Assembly (NCBI RefSeq): GCF_900129245.1
Contig: NZ_FQUT01000001.1
Location: forward strand, 310,001-374,000
Source: Chryseobacterium arachidis
GTDB lineage: Bacteria; Bacteroidota; Bacteroidia; Flavobacteriales; Weeksellaceae
DNA: 64,000 nt
Direction of reading: 5' to 3'
Shown: positions 34,752-43,182 of the stretch, in pieces
Layout: every line of letters starts with the position of its first letter
Numbering within the stretch: position 1 is the first letter of the stretch
Notes under the pieces: model-generated
Told to the model about the DNA's origin: nothing
The model's input: the letters and a program-made list of their open reading frames with translations, nothing else
The model's database searches: none
Translations under genes and position numbers: made by a program

Positions 34752-35432
34752 TTACTGAAGTTCAATTTTAGGAATAATGAGCCTTTCAAAAAAAGCGAAT
34801 ACGATGATCAAAGTTGCAGGAATAAGCATGGAAACTAGGCCAAAAGTAGAAGATATCAATGCTCCTGCAATGCAGCCTGTCAAAAATCCGGACAGAAGAA
34901 CGAGTGATTTTTTTACATTAATTAATTTCTCAAAAGTGTTTGGTAAAGAAATGTAGGAGAAAAAATCTAATATTGCTTGGGTTACATTTCCCGTCATGAC
35001 AGTGGTTGAACCAAAAGTAGAATTCGGGAATAATCGGTTGATGGTATTCTGAATTCCCATCGAAAATACAATCAGCATCAGCATCAAATGATAGATAAAA
35101 CCTGTTTCGATGTGGTTTTGTTTTAAGATAAATGCGGTGAGTCCTGCTATCATCAGTAATATTCCTATAGAAACAAAGATTACTTTTTCATTTTTATAAA
35201 TGCTGTTAATTTTACTCGTCAGAATAACGGCAGAGATAAAAACAGGAAAACTCACAAGGTTGGCAAAATTACCCAACGTGTGATGATGGCACAATTTGTA
35301 GGCAAAAACGACAAAGTTTCCCGTGATATGCGCGGAAAACAAGCCATCTGCCACAGTGAAGGTACTTGTGTCCACAAAACCCGCACTGAAAGCCATAATA
35401 ATGGATAAATAAAAAACAGCATCTTTTTTCAT
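34752..35432 (-). CDS. DUF1275 (YoaK) membrane protein, second copy
   Basis: The 226-residue protein is a paralogue of the 32553 gene, with AFSAGFVDTSTFTVADGLFSAHITGNFV (about 15-42, landmark D-T...H-I-T-G-N) and GIQNTINRLFPNSTFGSTTVMTGNVTQ in the middle and six hydrophobic helices. Function unknown. It begins 9 nt after the quinone oxidoreductase gene and is the second gene of that operon. Confidence 0.86.
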   Translation of the reverse strand: MKKDAVFYLSIIMAFSAGFVDTSTFTVADGLFSAHITGNFVVFAYKLCHHHTLGNFANLVSFPVFISAVILTSKINSIYKNEKVIFVSIGILLMIAGLTAFILKQNHIETGFIYHLMLMLIVFSMGIQNTINRLFPNSTFGSTTVMTGNVTQAILDFFSYISLPNTFEKLINVKKSLVLLSGFLTGCIAGALISSTFGLVSMLIPATLIIVFAFFERLIIPKIELQ

Positions 35433-35441
35433 GGGATGTGC

Positions 35442-36419
35442 TTATCTTACCAATACGATTTTACCGCTGTGCGTTCCTTTTTCTAATAATTCATGTGCTT
35501 CGGAAGCTTCAGAAAATGGAAAAGTTTTGAATATTACAGGTCTGAATTTTTTGGACTCTATCAAAGGCCAAACATATTTCTGAACTTCTTTTGCCAGTTG
35601 TTTTTTGAATTCGTACTCTCGGCCTCTCAAAGTACTTCCGGAGATGGTAAGACGTTTTGTCATTACTTTCCAGATATCGAGATTGGTCTGGCTTCCGTCA
35701 ACTGCATTGATGTGAATAAGTCTGCCTTCAGGTTTCAGAATATTGATGTTTTTGGCTAAATAATCACCACCGATCATATCCAGAATTACATCTACCCCTT
35801 CGTTCTTCAGTTCATTTTCAAAATCCTGAGTTTTATAATTGATATAAAAATCTGCGCCCAAATCAAGGCAAACCTGGCCTTTCTCCTCAGAACCAACGGT
35901 AACAATAACTTTTGAGCCCAAAGCATGTGCTATCTGAATTCCTGTAATTCCGATACCGCTGTTCCCGCCGTGAAGCAAAAGGGTTTCCCCTGGCTGGAGT
36001 TTCCCTCGCTGAAAGACATTAGACCAAACTGTGAATACGGTTTCAGGCAGACTAGCTGCTTCTGCCAAACTAAGTCCGCTGGGAATTGGGAGACACTGGC
36101 CTTCGCGAACACTCACCAGCTCAGCATAACCACCACCTGCCAAAAGTGCACAAACTTTGTCGCCAATTTCAAAATCGGTAACATCTGGTCCGCACTGAAC
36201 AATTGTACCGGCAACTTCCAAACCAAGAATTTCCTGATTGACACCAGCCGGAGCGGGATAATTGCCCTCTCGCTGAAAAATATCTGAACGGTTGAGGCCG
36301 GCAGCTTTTACTTCTATTAAAACTTGGTCTCCTGATACTTCGGGAGCAGGATATTCTTTTAGCTGTAAAACGTCCGGAGCTCCATGCTTTGTGATTACGA
36401 TTGCTTTCATTTTTTTCAA
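35442..36419 (-). CDS. NAD(P)H-quinone oxidoreductase (zinc-less MDR family)
   Basis: The 325-residue enzyme is a medium-chain dehydrogenase/reductase of the quinone oxidoreductase/PIG3 type. It shows LNRSDIFQREGNYPAP (about 44-59), GLEVAGTIVQ, the nucleotide-binding GGNSGIGITGIQIAHALG (about 150-167) and KVIVTVGSEEK. No structural zinc cysteines are present. Such proteins reduce quinones or enones with NADPH and support detoxification. It is cotranscribed with the second DUF1275 gene. Confidence 0.88.
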   Translation of the reverse strand: MKKMKAIVITKHGAPDVLQLKEYPAPEVSGDQVLIEVKAAGLNRSDIFQREGNYPAPAGVNQEILGLEVAGTIVQCGPDVTDFEIGDKVCALLAGGGYAELVSVREGQCLPIPSGLSLAEAASLPETVFTVWSNVFQRGKLQPGETLLLHGGNSGIGITGIQIAHALGSKVIVTVGSEEKGQVCLDLGADFYINYKTQDFENELKNEGVDVILDMIGGDYLAKNINILKPEGRLIHINAVDGSQTNLDIWKVMTKRLTISGSTLRGREYEFKKQLAKEVQKYVWPLIESKKFRPVIFKTFPFSEASEAHELLEKGTHSGKIVLVR

Positions 36420-36438
36420 TTTTAATATTAGATTTACT

Positions 36439-36886
36439 TCAAACTTTCTTCCAGGTTAGTTTATGGATGACCAACCGGGAGTTGCTTGTAAAAGGTTTTT
36501 CACTTTCAAGATGAAGAAAGCCGTCTTTAAAAATAACAATTCTGTTTTGTATTTGCCCAGTCCAGTTCGGGAAAAAGGGAAATATATATCGTGTGACTTA
36601 CGATTTGTTTTTTATCATCCGTTTTGAATGGGCCGGAATAAGCAAGATAGGTGGCAGCTTCCTGCGCATATTCTTCCGGAGTTGCATTTGTCCAATGTTC
36701 CTGCTGGAAATTACTGCGTTCAGGATTCATAATTTGTGCCGACATATAACCATCTGGATTATAAATAATCAGCCCTTTCGGATTTTCGCCCATCGGATAT
36801 GTGATTTCTCCACCGTTTACAGGAACTTCAGTTAATTCAACGAGTGTCCAGGTCCCAAGAAGTTTTTTGAGTAATGTCGTTTCCAT
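36439..36886 (-). pseudogene. Lipocalin-like domain protein broken by a one-base frameshift
   Basis: From ATG 36886 the frame reads a lipocalin-like protein (LLGTWTLVELTEVPVNGGE, PKGLIIYNPDGYMSAQIMN) but stops at 36527 after 119 residues. At 36568-36580 (a GGG-AAAAA-GGG run) dropping one base restores the family motif S-L-F-P-N-W-T-G-Q and runs on to a natural end at 36439 (…HKLTWKKV), giving 148 residues, the usual family size. The break is at a homopolymer, so a sequencing error is as likely as a true mutation. It lies downstream of the SRPBCC-like gene. Confidence 0.65.
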
Positions 36887-36898
36887 AATCTTAAATAA

Positions 36899-36925
36899 AA
36901 TGAGCGTACTTTTAATACGCTCATT
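36899..36925. terminator. Palindromic terminator between two stress genes
   Basis: AATGAGCGTA and TACGCTCATT arms with a 7-nt loop. On the minus strand it is followed by a T-rich tract, so it may attenuate transcription between the SRPBCC-like and lipocalin-like genes. Confidence 0.7.
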
Positions 36926-36938
36926 ATGTTTTTGGGGA

Positions 36939-37496
36939 TTAAAAAGGCTGATTGTATTTACCTGTAAGCGCTTTGTTTTCGATGCTTTTTGCAAAGTTTG
37001 GGGTTTCTTCGTGGTTGTGAGCGTCTGATGCAGCCTGTCTTGCTGCGGCAGCATCCGACAGATTAATTCCATTTTCTTTAATATATGCCAGCATTTCGGG
37101 TGTTGCCGTTGCGTGGATTTCATTGGTATACAAAGTGGTGTTGTCGTCGATTTTAGTAGCTTTCAGTTCCCATAAAACCTGAACTTTTGTTCTTCCACCT
37201 TTTGTAATTGAATCTGAAATGGATAACATTCTGCAGTAATCAGGGCGGTAGACATCTGCAACATAATGCTGAACCATCAGAGCATCTCCGATTGTTTCAA
37301 CATTTAAAGAAACAGGCTGGCCATCAAAAGTGCTGGAAATGGCTGCTCCTATGTGCTGCGTTGAACATCTCTGATATTCGGCATCCGGTAAGTTTAATAG
37401 CCAGTCTGCAATATTAACTTTTTCGATTGGTGCATTGATAATTGCAGTTACACTTGAGTGAGACAATGCGTTTTCTGGTGTTTGTAGGATTTCCAT
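36939..37496 (-). CDS. SRPBCC/START-like protein
   Basis: The 185-residue protein has a START-like (SRPBCC) appearance: SVTAIINAPIEKVNIADWLLNLPDAEY at the N-terminus, a beta-rich middle (HIGAAISSTFDGQPVSLNVET; LMVQHYVADVYRP; TKVQVLWELKATKID) and a long C-terminal helix region (LSDAAAARQAASDAHNHEET). Such proteins bind hydrophobic ligands. No substrate can be named. It is expressed from motif B at 37531-37603, shared with the bicupin operon and dps. Confidence 0.55.
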   Translation of the reverse strand: MEILQTPENALSHSSVTAIINAPIEKVNIADWLLNLPDAEYQRCSTQHIGAAISSTFDGQPVSLNVETIGDALMVQHYVADVYRPDYCRMLSISDSITKGGRTKVQVLWELKATKIDDNTTLYTNEIHATATPEMLAYIKENGINLSDAAAARQAASDAHNHEETPNFAKSIENKALTGKYNQPF

Positions 37497-37530
37497 AATG
37501 TTTTGGTTTTAAGTGTTTGTATTAATTTGA

Positions 37531-37603
37531 TAGTGTAAAGCTACAAGCAACTCAGTACAAAATCAATTGATGTTCGATGAACAGGCAAAAAGTATCGTTG
37601 AAC
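37531..37603 (-). promoter_or_regulatory. Stress promoter motif B (SRPBCC-like gene)
   Basis: On the opposite strand TTCGATGAACAGGCAAAA and, 21 bp on, TCGTTGAAC form direct half-sites (37573-37603). The spacing to TAGCTTTACA (37534-37543) is 29 nt, the same as in motifs A and C. Confidence 0.65.
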
Positions 37604-37737
37604 AGGTATGATGATTTATTTAAAAAAAGAAAATTAATTTAATGAAAAAATTGTCGTTCCATAGGATTCTCAATAAACTCTGTAAATGATAATTACATGT
37701 CTGTGGAATGGTAAGGGGAAACCTCATTATAAACAAA

Positions 37738-37764
37738 AGAATCACTGTAAAAAGCAGTGATTCT
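37738..37764. terminator. Palindromic terminator of the ABM-domain gene
   Basis: AGAATCACTG and CAGTGATTCT arms with a 7-nt A-rich loop, 27 nt after the stop codon of the minus-strand gene. Confidence 0.75.
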
Positions 37765-37790
37765 GAGTTGATAGATTAATGTGGTTGATA

Positions 37791-38339
37791 TTATTTATAA
37801 AGCCATTTTTTAATCAGTTTTGTATAATTTGGCATAACTATAAAAACCATCAGGAAAACAATACAACCCGAAATCAGAAGTCCGTCGGAATAATGATTTG
37901 CAGGAATTTTTAATAACCTTAGAAAGGGTAGAAGTATCAGTGGAATCAATAAAGATAAAGGATAAATGGCTGACCAGGTTACCAAAAACTGTTTCCAGCG
38001 GACAGGAACTGTGGTTTGATTGTCGTCTTCGAAAAGGAAATCAAGCCCGGATTTTATTTTATAGTTGTCATTTTTGCGGAACAGTGGGACAGCTTTTTCG
38101 ATGAGCTTTTTACGGGCATCAGATTCTATCCAGTTTCGGAGATTTTCAATTGTATCAAATCTGATGATAACAGTATAGATGAAGGTAAGATCTTTAACTG
38201 GACGTACAATCTGATGGTCTATGAAACCTTGGGAATGTCTGGCTAAAGGAACAATCTCATTCAGCCATTGTTCGTATTCCTGCTGTTTCCCATCGAGGAT
38301 ATGATGTGAAATTACTACAGATGCACCTTGATTTTCCAT
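37791..38339 (-). CDS. ABM-domain protein with two C-terminal membrane helices
   Basis: The 182-residue protein has an antibiotic-biosynthesis-monooxygenase (ABM) type ferredoxin-like domain at about 1-90 (VVISHHILDGKQQEYEQWL, GFIDHQIVRP, YTVIIRFDTIENLRNWIES), then a linker and two transmembrane helices (about 125-142 and 155-171). Membrane-tethered ABM proteins occur in Bacteroidota with unknown substrate. It is followed by a palindromic terminator. Confidence 0.75.
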   Translation of the reverse strand: MENQGASVVISHHILDGKQQEYEQWLNEIVPLARHSQGFIDHQIVRPVKDLTFIYTVIIRFDTIENLRNWIESDARKKLIEKAVPLFRKNDNYKIKSGLDFLFEDDNQTTVPVRWKQFLVTWSAIYPLSLLIPLILLPFLRLLKIPANHYSDGLLISGCIVFLMVFIVMPNYTKLIKKWLYK

Positions 38340-38359
38340 ATCATCAGTTTTTTACAAAT

Positions 38360-39418
38360 TTAAAAAGCTCTTCTGTATTGCCAAGGGATTTCTGTATCAA
38401 GTTCAAGTTGGATTGCAGAATGTATTGCAAAATAAGGATCTCTCAAATGCTCTCTTGCAATGATAACAAGATCTGCTTTGTTTCCGCTGATAATTTCGTC
38501 AGCTTGTTTTGCTGAGGTAATCATCCCTACAGCTCCCGTTAAAAGTCCAGTTTTTTCTTTAATAGCAGTAGCAAAAGGAACCTGATATCCCGGGAAAACC
38601 CTGTCTTTGCTTACATTGGTAAAGCCGCCGCCTGATGCGGTAATAAAATCTACACCTTCGTTTTTAAGGATTTCTGCAAGACGGATGCTGTTATCCAGTG
38701 TCCAGCCTTCTTCGGTTTCTACATAATCTACAGCAGAGATTCTTACGAGAAGAGGCATTGTTTCAGGGATCACTTTTCTTACTTCCTGAACAGTTTCTAC
38801 TAAAAAACGGATTCGGTTTTCAAAACTTCCACCGTATTCATCCGTTCTTTTATTAATTAAAGCTGAATAAAACTGATGAAAAAGATAACCGTGTCCTGCG
38901 TGAAGTTCAATCGTATCAAAACCTGCTTTTATTGCCCGTACAGCGGCTTGGGCAAATTTATTTTTAAGTTCCTGGATTTCCGAAATAGATAACTCCTGAG
39001 GAATCACCCCGTTGATTTCTGTGGGTGAGGAACATTTGACAATCCATCCGCCTTCTTCCACAGTAAGGGGTTTCATTCTTTCGTTAGGGTGTTTGAGGCT
39101 TCCTTTTCCTCCGGAATGCCAAAGCTGGATTCCTATTTTAGCATTCTGTTCGTGAACAAAGTCTACAATGTTTTTCCAGGCGTTTTGCTGCTCTTCGTTC
39201 CAGATTCCGACATCGCTTAAAGTAGCTAAGCCTTCTTCGGAAACGGCGGTACATTCGGTAAGGATCAAACCTGCTCCGCCTACGGCACGGCTTCCTAAAT
39301 GAACAAGATGCCAGTTGCCCGGTATCCCGTTTTGGGCACTATACTGCTGCATTGGAGATAATACAATTCTGTTTTTGAGCTCAAGACTGCGAAGTTGTAT
39401 GGGGCTAAATAAATTCAT
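38360..39418 (-). CDS. NADH:flavin oxidoreductase, Old Yellow Enzyme family (YqjM-like)
   Basis: The 352-residue FMN enzyme reduces activated C=C bonds with NADPH. Family features are LKNRIVLSPMQQYS, LTECTAVSEEG, IGIQLWHSG, the substrate-binding pair in IELHAGHGYL (about 171-180) and FPGYQVPFATAI and TGAVGMITS at the end of the barrel. The redox-tuning cysteine of thermophilic-type YqjM (in S-P-M-C) is replaced by Gln, an unusual variation. It lies 5 nt upstream (in transcription order downstream) of the hybrid histidine kinase gene and is probably cotranscribed with it. Confidence 0.9.
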   Translation of the reverse strand: MNLFSPIQLRSLELKNRIVLSPMQQYSAQNGIPGNWHLVHLGSRAVGGAGLILTECTAVSEEGLATLSDVGIWNEEQQNAWKNIVDFVHEQNAKIGIQLWHSGGKGSLKHPNERMKPLTVEEGGWIVKCSSPTEINGVIPQELSISEIQELKNKFAQAAVRAIKAGFDTIELHAGHGYLFHQFYSALINKRTDEYGGSFENRIRFLVETVQEVRKVIPETMPLLVRISAVDYVETEEGWTLDNSIRLAEILKNEGVDFITASGGGFTNVSKDRVFPGYQVPFATAIKEKTGLLTGAVGMITSAKQADEIISGNKADLVIIAREHLRDPYFAIHSAIQLELDTEIPWQYRRAF

Positions 39419-39423
39419 TATTT

Positions 39424-41646
39424 TTAAGGTTTAATATTTTGTAATTGATGTAAAAATTTTTCAGCTTCTGAAAGTGATGATGTAATAATATTTCTTACTG
39501 TTTCCAAAGCTTCTTCTGATGGCTGGTCTTGTCTGGAAATTATTTCTAGGAACTCCAGTTTTTCTTCTAATAAAGGCAGTAATCCCATGATGGCAACACT
39601 GGACTTCAGATCGTGTGCTCTCAATTTTACGGTTGAAAAATCTTTGTCTTCATAGGCAAGGACAAGTTCCTTCAAATGTTGTGGAATATTGTCAATAAAC
39701 TGTTGGGTAACGGTTTTTTCAAAGGTTGTATCTCCTCCGCTTATGGTTTGCATATAGCTTAAGTCGATGTATTGATAAGAAGGTACTTCTTCCTGTGTGT
39801 CAGTTTTTGAGACCCGATTATTTTCCAGTCCGAAACCTGAAATCAGTTTGAAAAGTTCTTCTTCTTTTATCGGCTTAGAAATATATTCGTTCATTCCCCG
39901 GCTCAGGCATCTTTCTCTTTCGCCTGCCAAGGCATGGGCTGTCATGGCGATGATGGGAATATCAAGCTTTAATACTTCACGGATTTGCTGTGTGGCGGCG
40001 TACCCGTCCATTTGTGGCATCTGGATATCCATCAGCACAAGATCAGAATCGTTATTTTTTAAATACTCCACGGCTTCCAGACCGTTTGAAACAATATCAA
40101 AATCTATATTCCACTGCTTTAAAAGATGCTTCATAAGACTCTGATTAATCGCATTGTCATCCACTACCAGAACACGGAGAGGAGTTTTGGATTTATCCTT
40201 AAAATAATCAGTATTAACAGGATTTACTTTGTTTAGCTGCTCCTGCGCGATGTCATAAGGAATATAGAAATGAAATGTTGTTCCTTTTCCCTGTTCGCTG
40301 ATGACTTCAATGTTACCATTCTGAAGCAAGATAAGACTTTTCACGATGGATAACCCCAGTCCTGTTCCGCCATAGTTCCGTGTGATGGAATCTTCCCCCT
40401 GATTGAATCTTTCAAAAACTTCGTTTAATTTTTCTTTATCAATTCCGATTCCCGTGTCTGAAACCTTAAAACCAATAACGACTTGTTTCTCTGTCTGCTG
40501 TTTTCTGTAAACTTCAACATTAACATTGCCTTTCTGGGTGAATTTGATGGCATTTCCGATAAGGTTTACCAAAATCTGCGTTAATCTTGTGGCATCACCA
40601 ACTAATGTGTCCGGAATAGTGGCGTCCACAGTGCTGGATATTTGCAGGCCTTTTTCTTTGGCCCTTTCAAGAAAAAGAGTTTCTACTGAATCTATCAGTC
40701 CGTTGATACTGAAAATTCCTGGAGTAATTCTCATCATTCCTGCTTCTATTTTCGAAAGATCCAGAATATCATTAATAATAGTCATTAAATTTTCTCCGGA
40801 CCGCTGAATAGAAGATACAAATTCTGAAGAGGTTTCATCCAAAGAGCGTTTCTGCAAAAGATTGGTAAATCCTAAGATTCCACTGAGAGGTGTCCGTATT
40901 TCGTGGCTCATGTTGGCCAGAAAGTTTTCTTTGGTTTGGGCAGCAATGGATGCTTTTTTCTCCGCGATATTCAGTTCCTGTATTAAAATATATTGTCTTC
41001 GGAACTGTCGAACGATATGATAACCTATGATTGCACCGCTTAATACAAGGAGGGCTAATAAAGTCATGTCATAGATTTTTGCTTTTCTTCCCATTTCCTC
41101 GCTTCTGTTGCTGAGGTCTACCATGTGCTTCTGTCTGCTTTCGTAGATTTTTGCGGTGATGGAAGTAATTTCATTGGATATCTTTCTGGCCCGCGGATTG
41201 GCAATGGAGGTTTGATCATCCATATTTCCCAGGTCTGCATATCGTCTCAGCAGTTTTTCTTTGGTATTTTTCTTTTCCATTGCCAACACGCTGAGCCTGT
41301 GGATCAGGCGCTCTTCTTCTTCATCAGCATCGTCTTTCGAAAGAGAATCGAGAAAATTTTCAATCTGACTGATTTTTTGGTCAATCCCTTCAAGATGAGT
41401 CGTGTCATTGGTTGCAATAGAAGCCCTGATCCTGCTTTCCACTCCTAAAATATCACGGTCTATCTCTCTTAAATGATTACTGGATCTCAGCTCACTTAAA
41501 AGGATATTATTATTATGAATAAGCGCCTTGGTATTTCTTGCAGAATTAAATTGTATAGCAATCAGCAGTAAAGAATCTGCAATAAAGGTAAGGATGATGA
41601 GGTATGCAAAACGCTTGTTGCCCATTACTGAAGGTATATTTTTCAT
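39424..41646 (-). CDS. Hybrid sensor histidine kinase with receiver and Hpt domains
   Basis: The 740-residue protein has two membrane helices (about 13-32 and 193-212) enclosing a helical sensor domain, then HisKA (phosphoacceptor H248 in ANMSHEIRTP), a HATPase (DTGIGIDKEKL; GGTGLGLSIV), a receiver domain (VLVVDDNAINQS...LMDIQMPQMDG) and a C-terminal Hpt domain (RAHDLKSSVAIMG). The receiver aspartate and the Hpt histidine are intact, so a full phosphorelay is possible. A LytTR response regulator is immediately upstream in transcription. The signal is unknown. Confidence 0.92.
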   Translation of the reverse strand: MKNIPSVMGNKRFAYLIILTFIADSLLLIAIQFNSARNTKALIHNNNILLSELRSSNHLREIDRDILGVESRIRASIATNDTTHLEGIDQKISQIENFLDSLSKDDADEEEERLIHRLSVLAMEKKNTKEKLLRRYADLGNMDDQTSIANPRARKISNEITSITAKIYESRQKHMVDLSNRSEEMGRKAKIYDMTLLALLVLSGAIIGYHIVRQFRRQYILIQELNIAEKKASIAAQTKENFLANMSHEIRTPLSGILGFTNLLQKRSLDETSSEFVSSIQRSGENLMTIINDILDLSKIEAGMMRITPGIFSINGLIDSVETLFLERAKEKGLQISSTVDATIPDTLVGDATRLTQILVNLIGNAIKFTQKGNVNVEVYRKQQTEKQVVIGFKVSDTGIGIDKEKLNEVFERFNQGEDSITRNYGGTGLGLSIVKSLILLQNGNIEVISEQGKGTTFHFYIPYDIAQEQLNKVNPVNTDYFKDKSKTPLRVLVVDDNAINQSLMKHLLKQWNIDFDIVSNGLEAVEYLKNNDSDLVLMDIQMPQMDGYAATQQIREVLKLDIPIIAMTAHALAGERERCLSRGMNEYISKPIKEEELFKLISGFGLENNRVSKTDTQEEVPSYQYIDLSYMQTISGGDTTFEKTVTQQFIDNIPQHLKELVLAYEDKDFSTVKLRAHDLKSSVAIMGLLPLLEEKLEFLEIISRQDQPSEEALETVRNIITSSLSEAEKFLHQLQNIKP

Positions 41647-41695
41647 AATTTATGATAAAAGAAAATAATCAAATTTAAACAGGCAGAAGAGTTTT

Positions 41696-42391
41696 TTAAA
41701 AAATATTCATTCTTGTATTCAGCGCTTTTCTGTAGGCATCTGCTATCGGAATGAATTTTCCGTTAATCATAATTCCGCCGTCCTGAAGGGTATCAATTTT
41801 ATTTACAGAAATAATATACGAGCGATGAACTCTGATAAAGTTGTCCTTCGGAAGACGTTCTTCTGCAGCTTTCATCGTCCCGTGTATCGCAAACATTTTT
41901 TCACGGGTATAAAATTTAACATAATCGCCCATTGCCTCAGCATAAAAAATATCATCCAGCTTGAGCCTTCTGGTAATATTAGAATCTCTTACGAAAAGAA
42001 ATTCATCATTTGTTAACTGAACACTTTCTTTCCTGCTTTCTAAAATTGCCTGGGCTTTAGCCACAGCCTGTAAAAATCTTGCAGGCATGATGGGTTTCAG
42101 AAGATAGTCTGCAATATTCAGCTCAAAGGCTTCCAATGCGTATTCTTTTTTGGAAGAGGTAAAAATTATGAGGGTTTCTTTTCCTGCAAGCGCCTTGGTA
42201 AGCTCTATCCCCGTCATTTCCGGCATCTCAATATCCAGAAAAATAATGTCTACGTGTTTGGACTGCAAATGATTATAAGCATCTATCGCATTAGAATATT
42301 CATTTATGATCGTAAGATTTGGGATCTGCTTGGCCAGATGTGACAAAGTGGTTCTGGCAATATCGTTATCATCAACAATCAAAGCTTTCAT
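41696..42391 (-). CDS. LytTR-family response regulator
   Basis: The 231-residue protein joins a receiver domain (D53 in FLDIEMP, with the D8-D9 acid pair in VDDN) to a C-terminal LytTR DNA-binding domain (FYAEAMGDYVKFYT; FIRVHRSYIISVNKID). It lies 49 nt upstream of the hybrid kinase gene in transcription order. A hybrid kinase with its own Hpt could pass phosphate to this regulator, but this partnership is inferred from position. Confidence 0.92.
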   Translation of the reverse strand: MKALIVDDNDIARTTLSHLAKQIPNLTIINEYSNAIDAYNHLQSKHVDIIFLDIEMPEMTGIELTKALAGKETLIIFTSSKKEYALEAFELNIADYLLKPIMPARFLQAVAKAQAILESRKESVQLTNDEFLFVRDSNITRRLKLDDIFYAEAMGDYVKFYTREKMFAIHGTMKAAEERLPKDNFIRVHRSYIISVNKIDTLQDGGIMINGKFIPIADAYRKALNTRMNIF

Positions 42392-42448
42392 TTTCCGGTA
42401 TATTTATGAGTTTATACAAATATACTTAATTATGGCTGAACATTGGGT

Positions 42449-42922
42449 TTATCTGAAGTATGAACGGATCATCCAGGCCATTTCTTCGTGAGTTTCCATC
42501 AGTCCCGTAATGAAATCGCTGGTTCCGTAATCTTTGTATTCTTCGGCAAAAGGAGTGATGTTTCCTCTAAGGAATTCGATAATGCTTTCGTGGTCGCTTA
42601 ATAAATCTTTCATATAGCCTAAGCCGTCGTTTGTTCTGTCGCTGTATTCTGTAAGATGGGTAAGTTCCAAATATATTTTCATGGTTGCAGGCGCATAATG
42701 TCCAATTTTACGCAGACGTTCTGCCACGCTGTCGATTAATTCATCCAATTGTTTGTATTGTTCTTCGAAGAAAATATGGTTGGCGTGAAAATTATCGCCG
42801 GTAACGTTCCAGTGTGCGTTTCTGGTTTTGATGTAAAGTACCGTTTCATCAGCCAGTAATTTTGCCAATTGTGTTGCTACAGCCTCTGTGTTTTGTTCTG
42901 TAATTCCGATTTTTGTTTTCAT
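42449..42922 (-). CDS. dps: Dps-type DNA-protection ferritin
   Basis: The start is set at ATG 42922 (MKTKIGITEQ), not the upstream ATG at 43018 that would include a non-homologous region and the promoter. The 157-residue protein forms a dodecamer that stores iron and protects DNA from peroxide. The ferroxidase ligands are in TRNAHWNVTG (His) and FFEEQYKQLDELIDSVAER (Asp, Glu). The gene is preceded by motif C at 42963-43033, shared with the bicupin operon and the SRPBCC-like gene, which points to co-regulation under stress. Confidence 0.93.
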   Translation of the reverse strand: MKTKIGITEQNTEAVATQLAKLLADETVLYIKTRNAHWNVTGDNFHANHIFFEEQYKQLDELIDSVAERLRKIGHYAPATMKIYLELTHLTEYSDRTNDGLGYMKDLLSDHESIIEFLRGNITPFAEEYKDYGTSDFITGLMETHEEMAWMIRSYFR

Positions 42923-42962
42923 AATAGTAAGATTTAAAGTGTTGATATGATTGTTTTTTCTG

Positions 42963-43033
42963 ATGTAAAGATCCGTCAGAATTCTTATGAAACAGTTCGG
43001 ATTTCGTTGAATAGGCAAAAATGATCGGTGAAA
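42963..43033 (-). promoter_or_regulatory. Stress promoter motif C (dps)
   Basis: On the opposite strand TTCGTTGAATAGGCAAAA and, 21 bp on, TCGGTGAAAC form direct half-sites (43003-43033). The spacing to GATCTTTACA (42964-42973) is 29 nt, as in A and B. Confidence 0.65.
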
Positions 43034-43182
43034 CCGAAGGGTAATTCGGTAAGTATTGATTAATTTTTATTTTAAATATTTAAAGCTTTTCTCAATGATT
43101 AATCATAATTAAAAAATAGTTATCATTCCATTTAAGTACAGTTTATAATCAATATTTACTTTCGCCTCCAATAAAAGTAAAC

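Noticed and set aside
34385..43033. Whether motifs A, B and C are a mobile repeat
   Set aside because: They have fixed spacing to a promoter element and each lies 77-85 nt upstream of a start codon, which fits a regulatory site rather than an inserted repeat.
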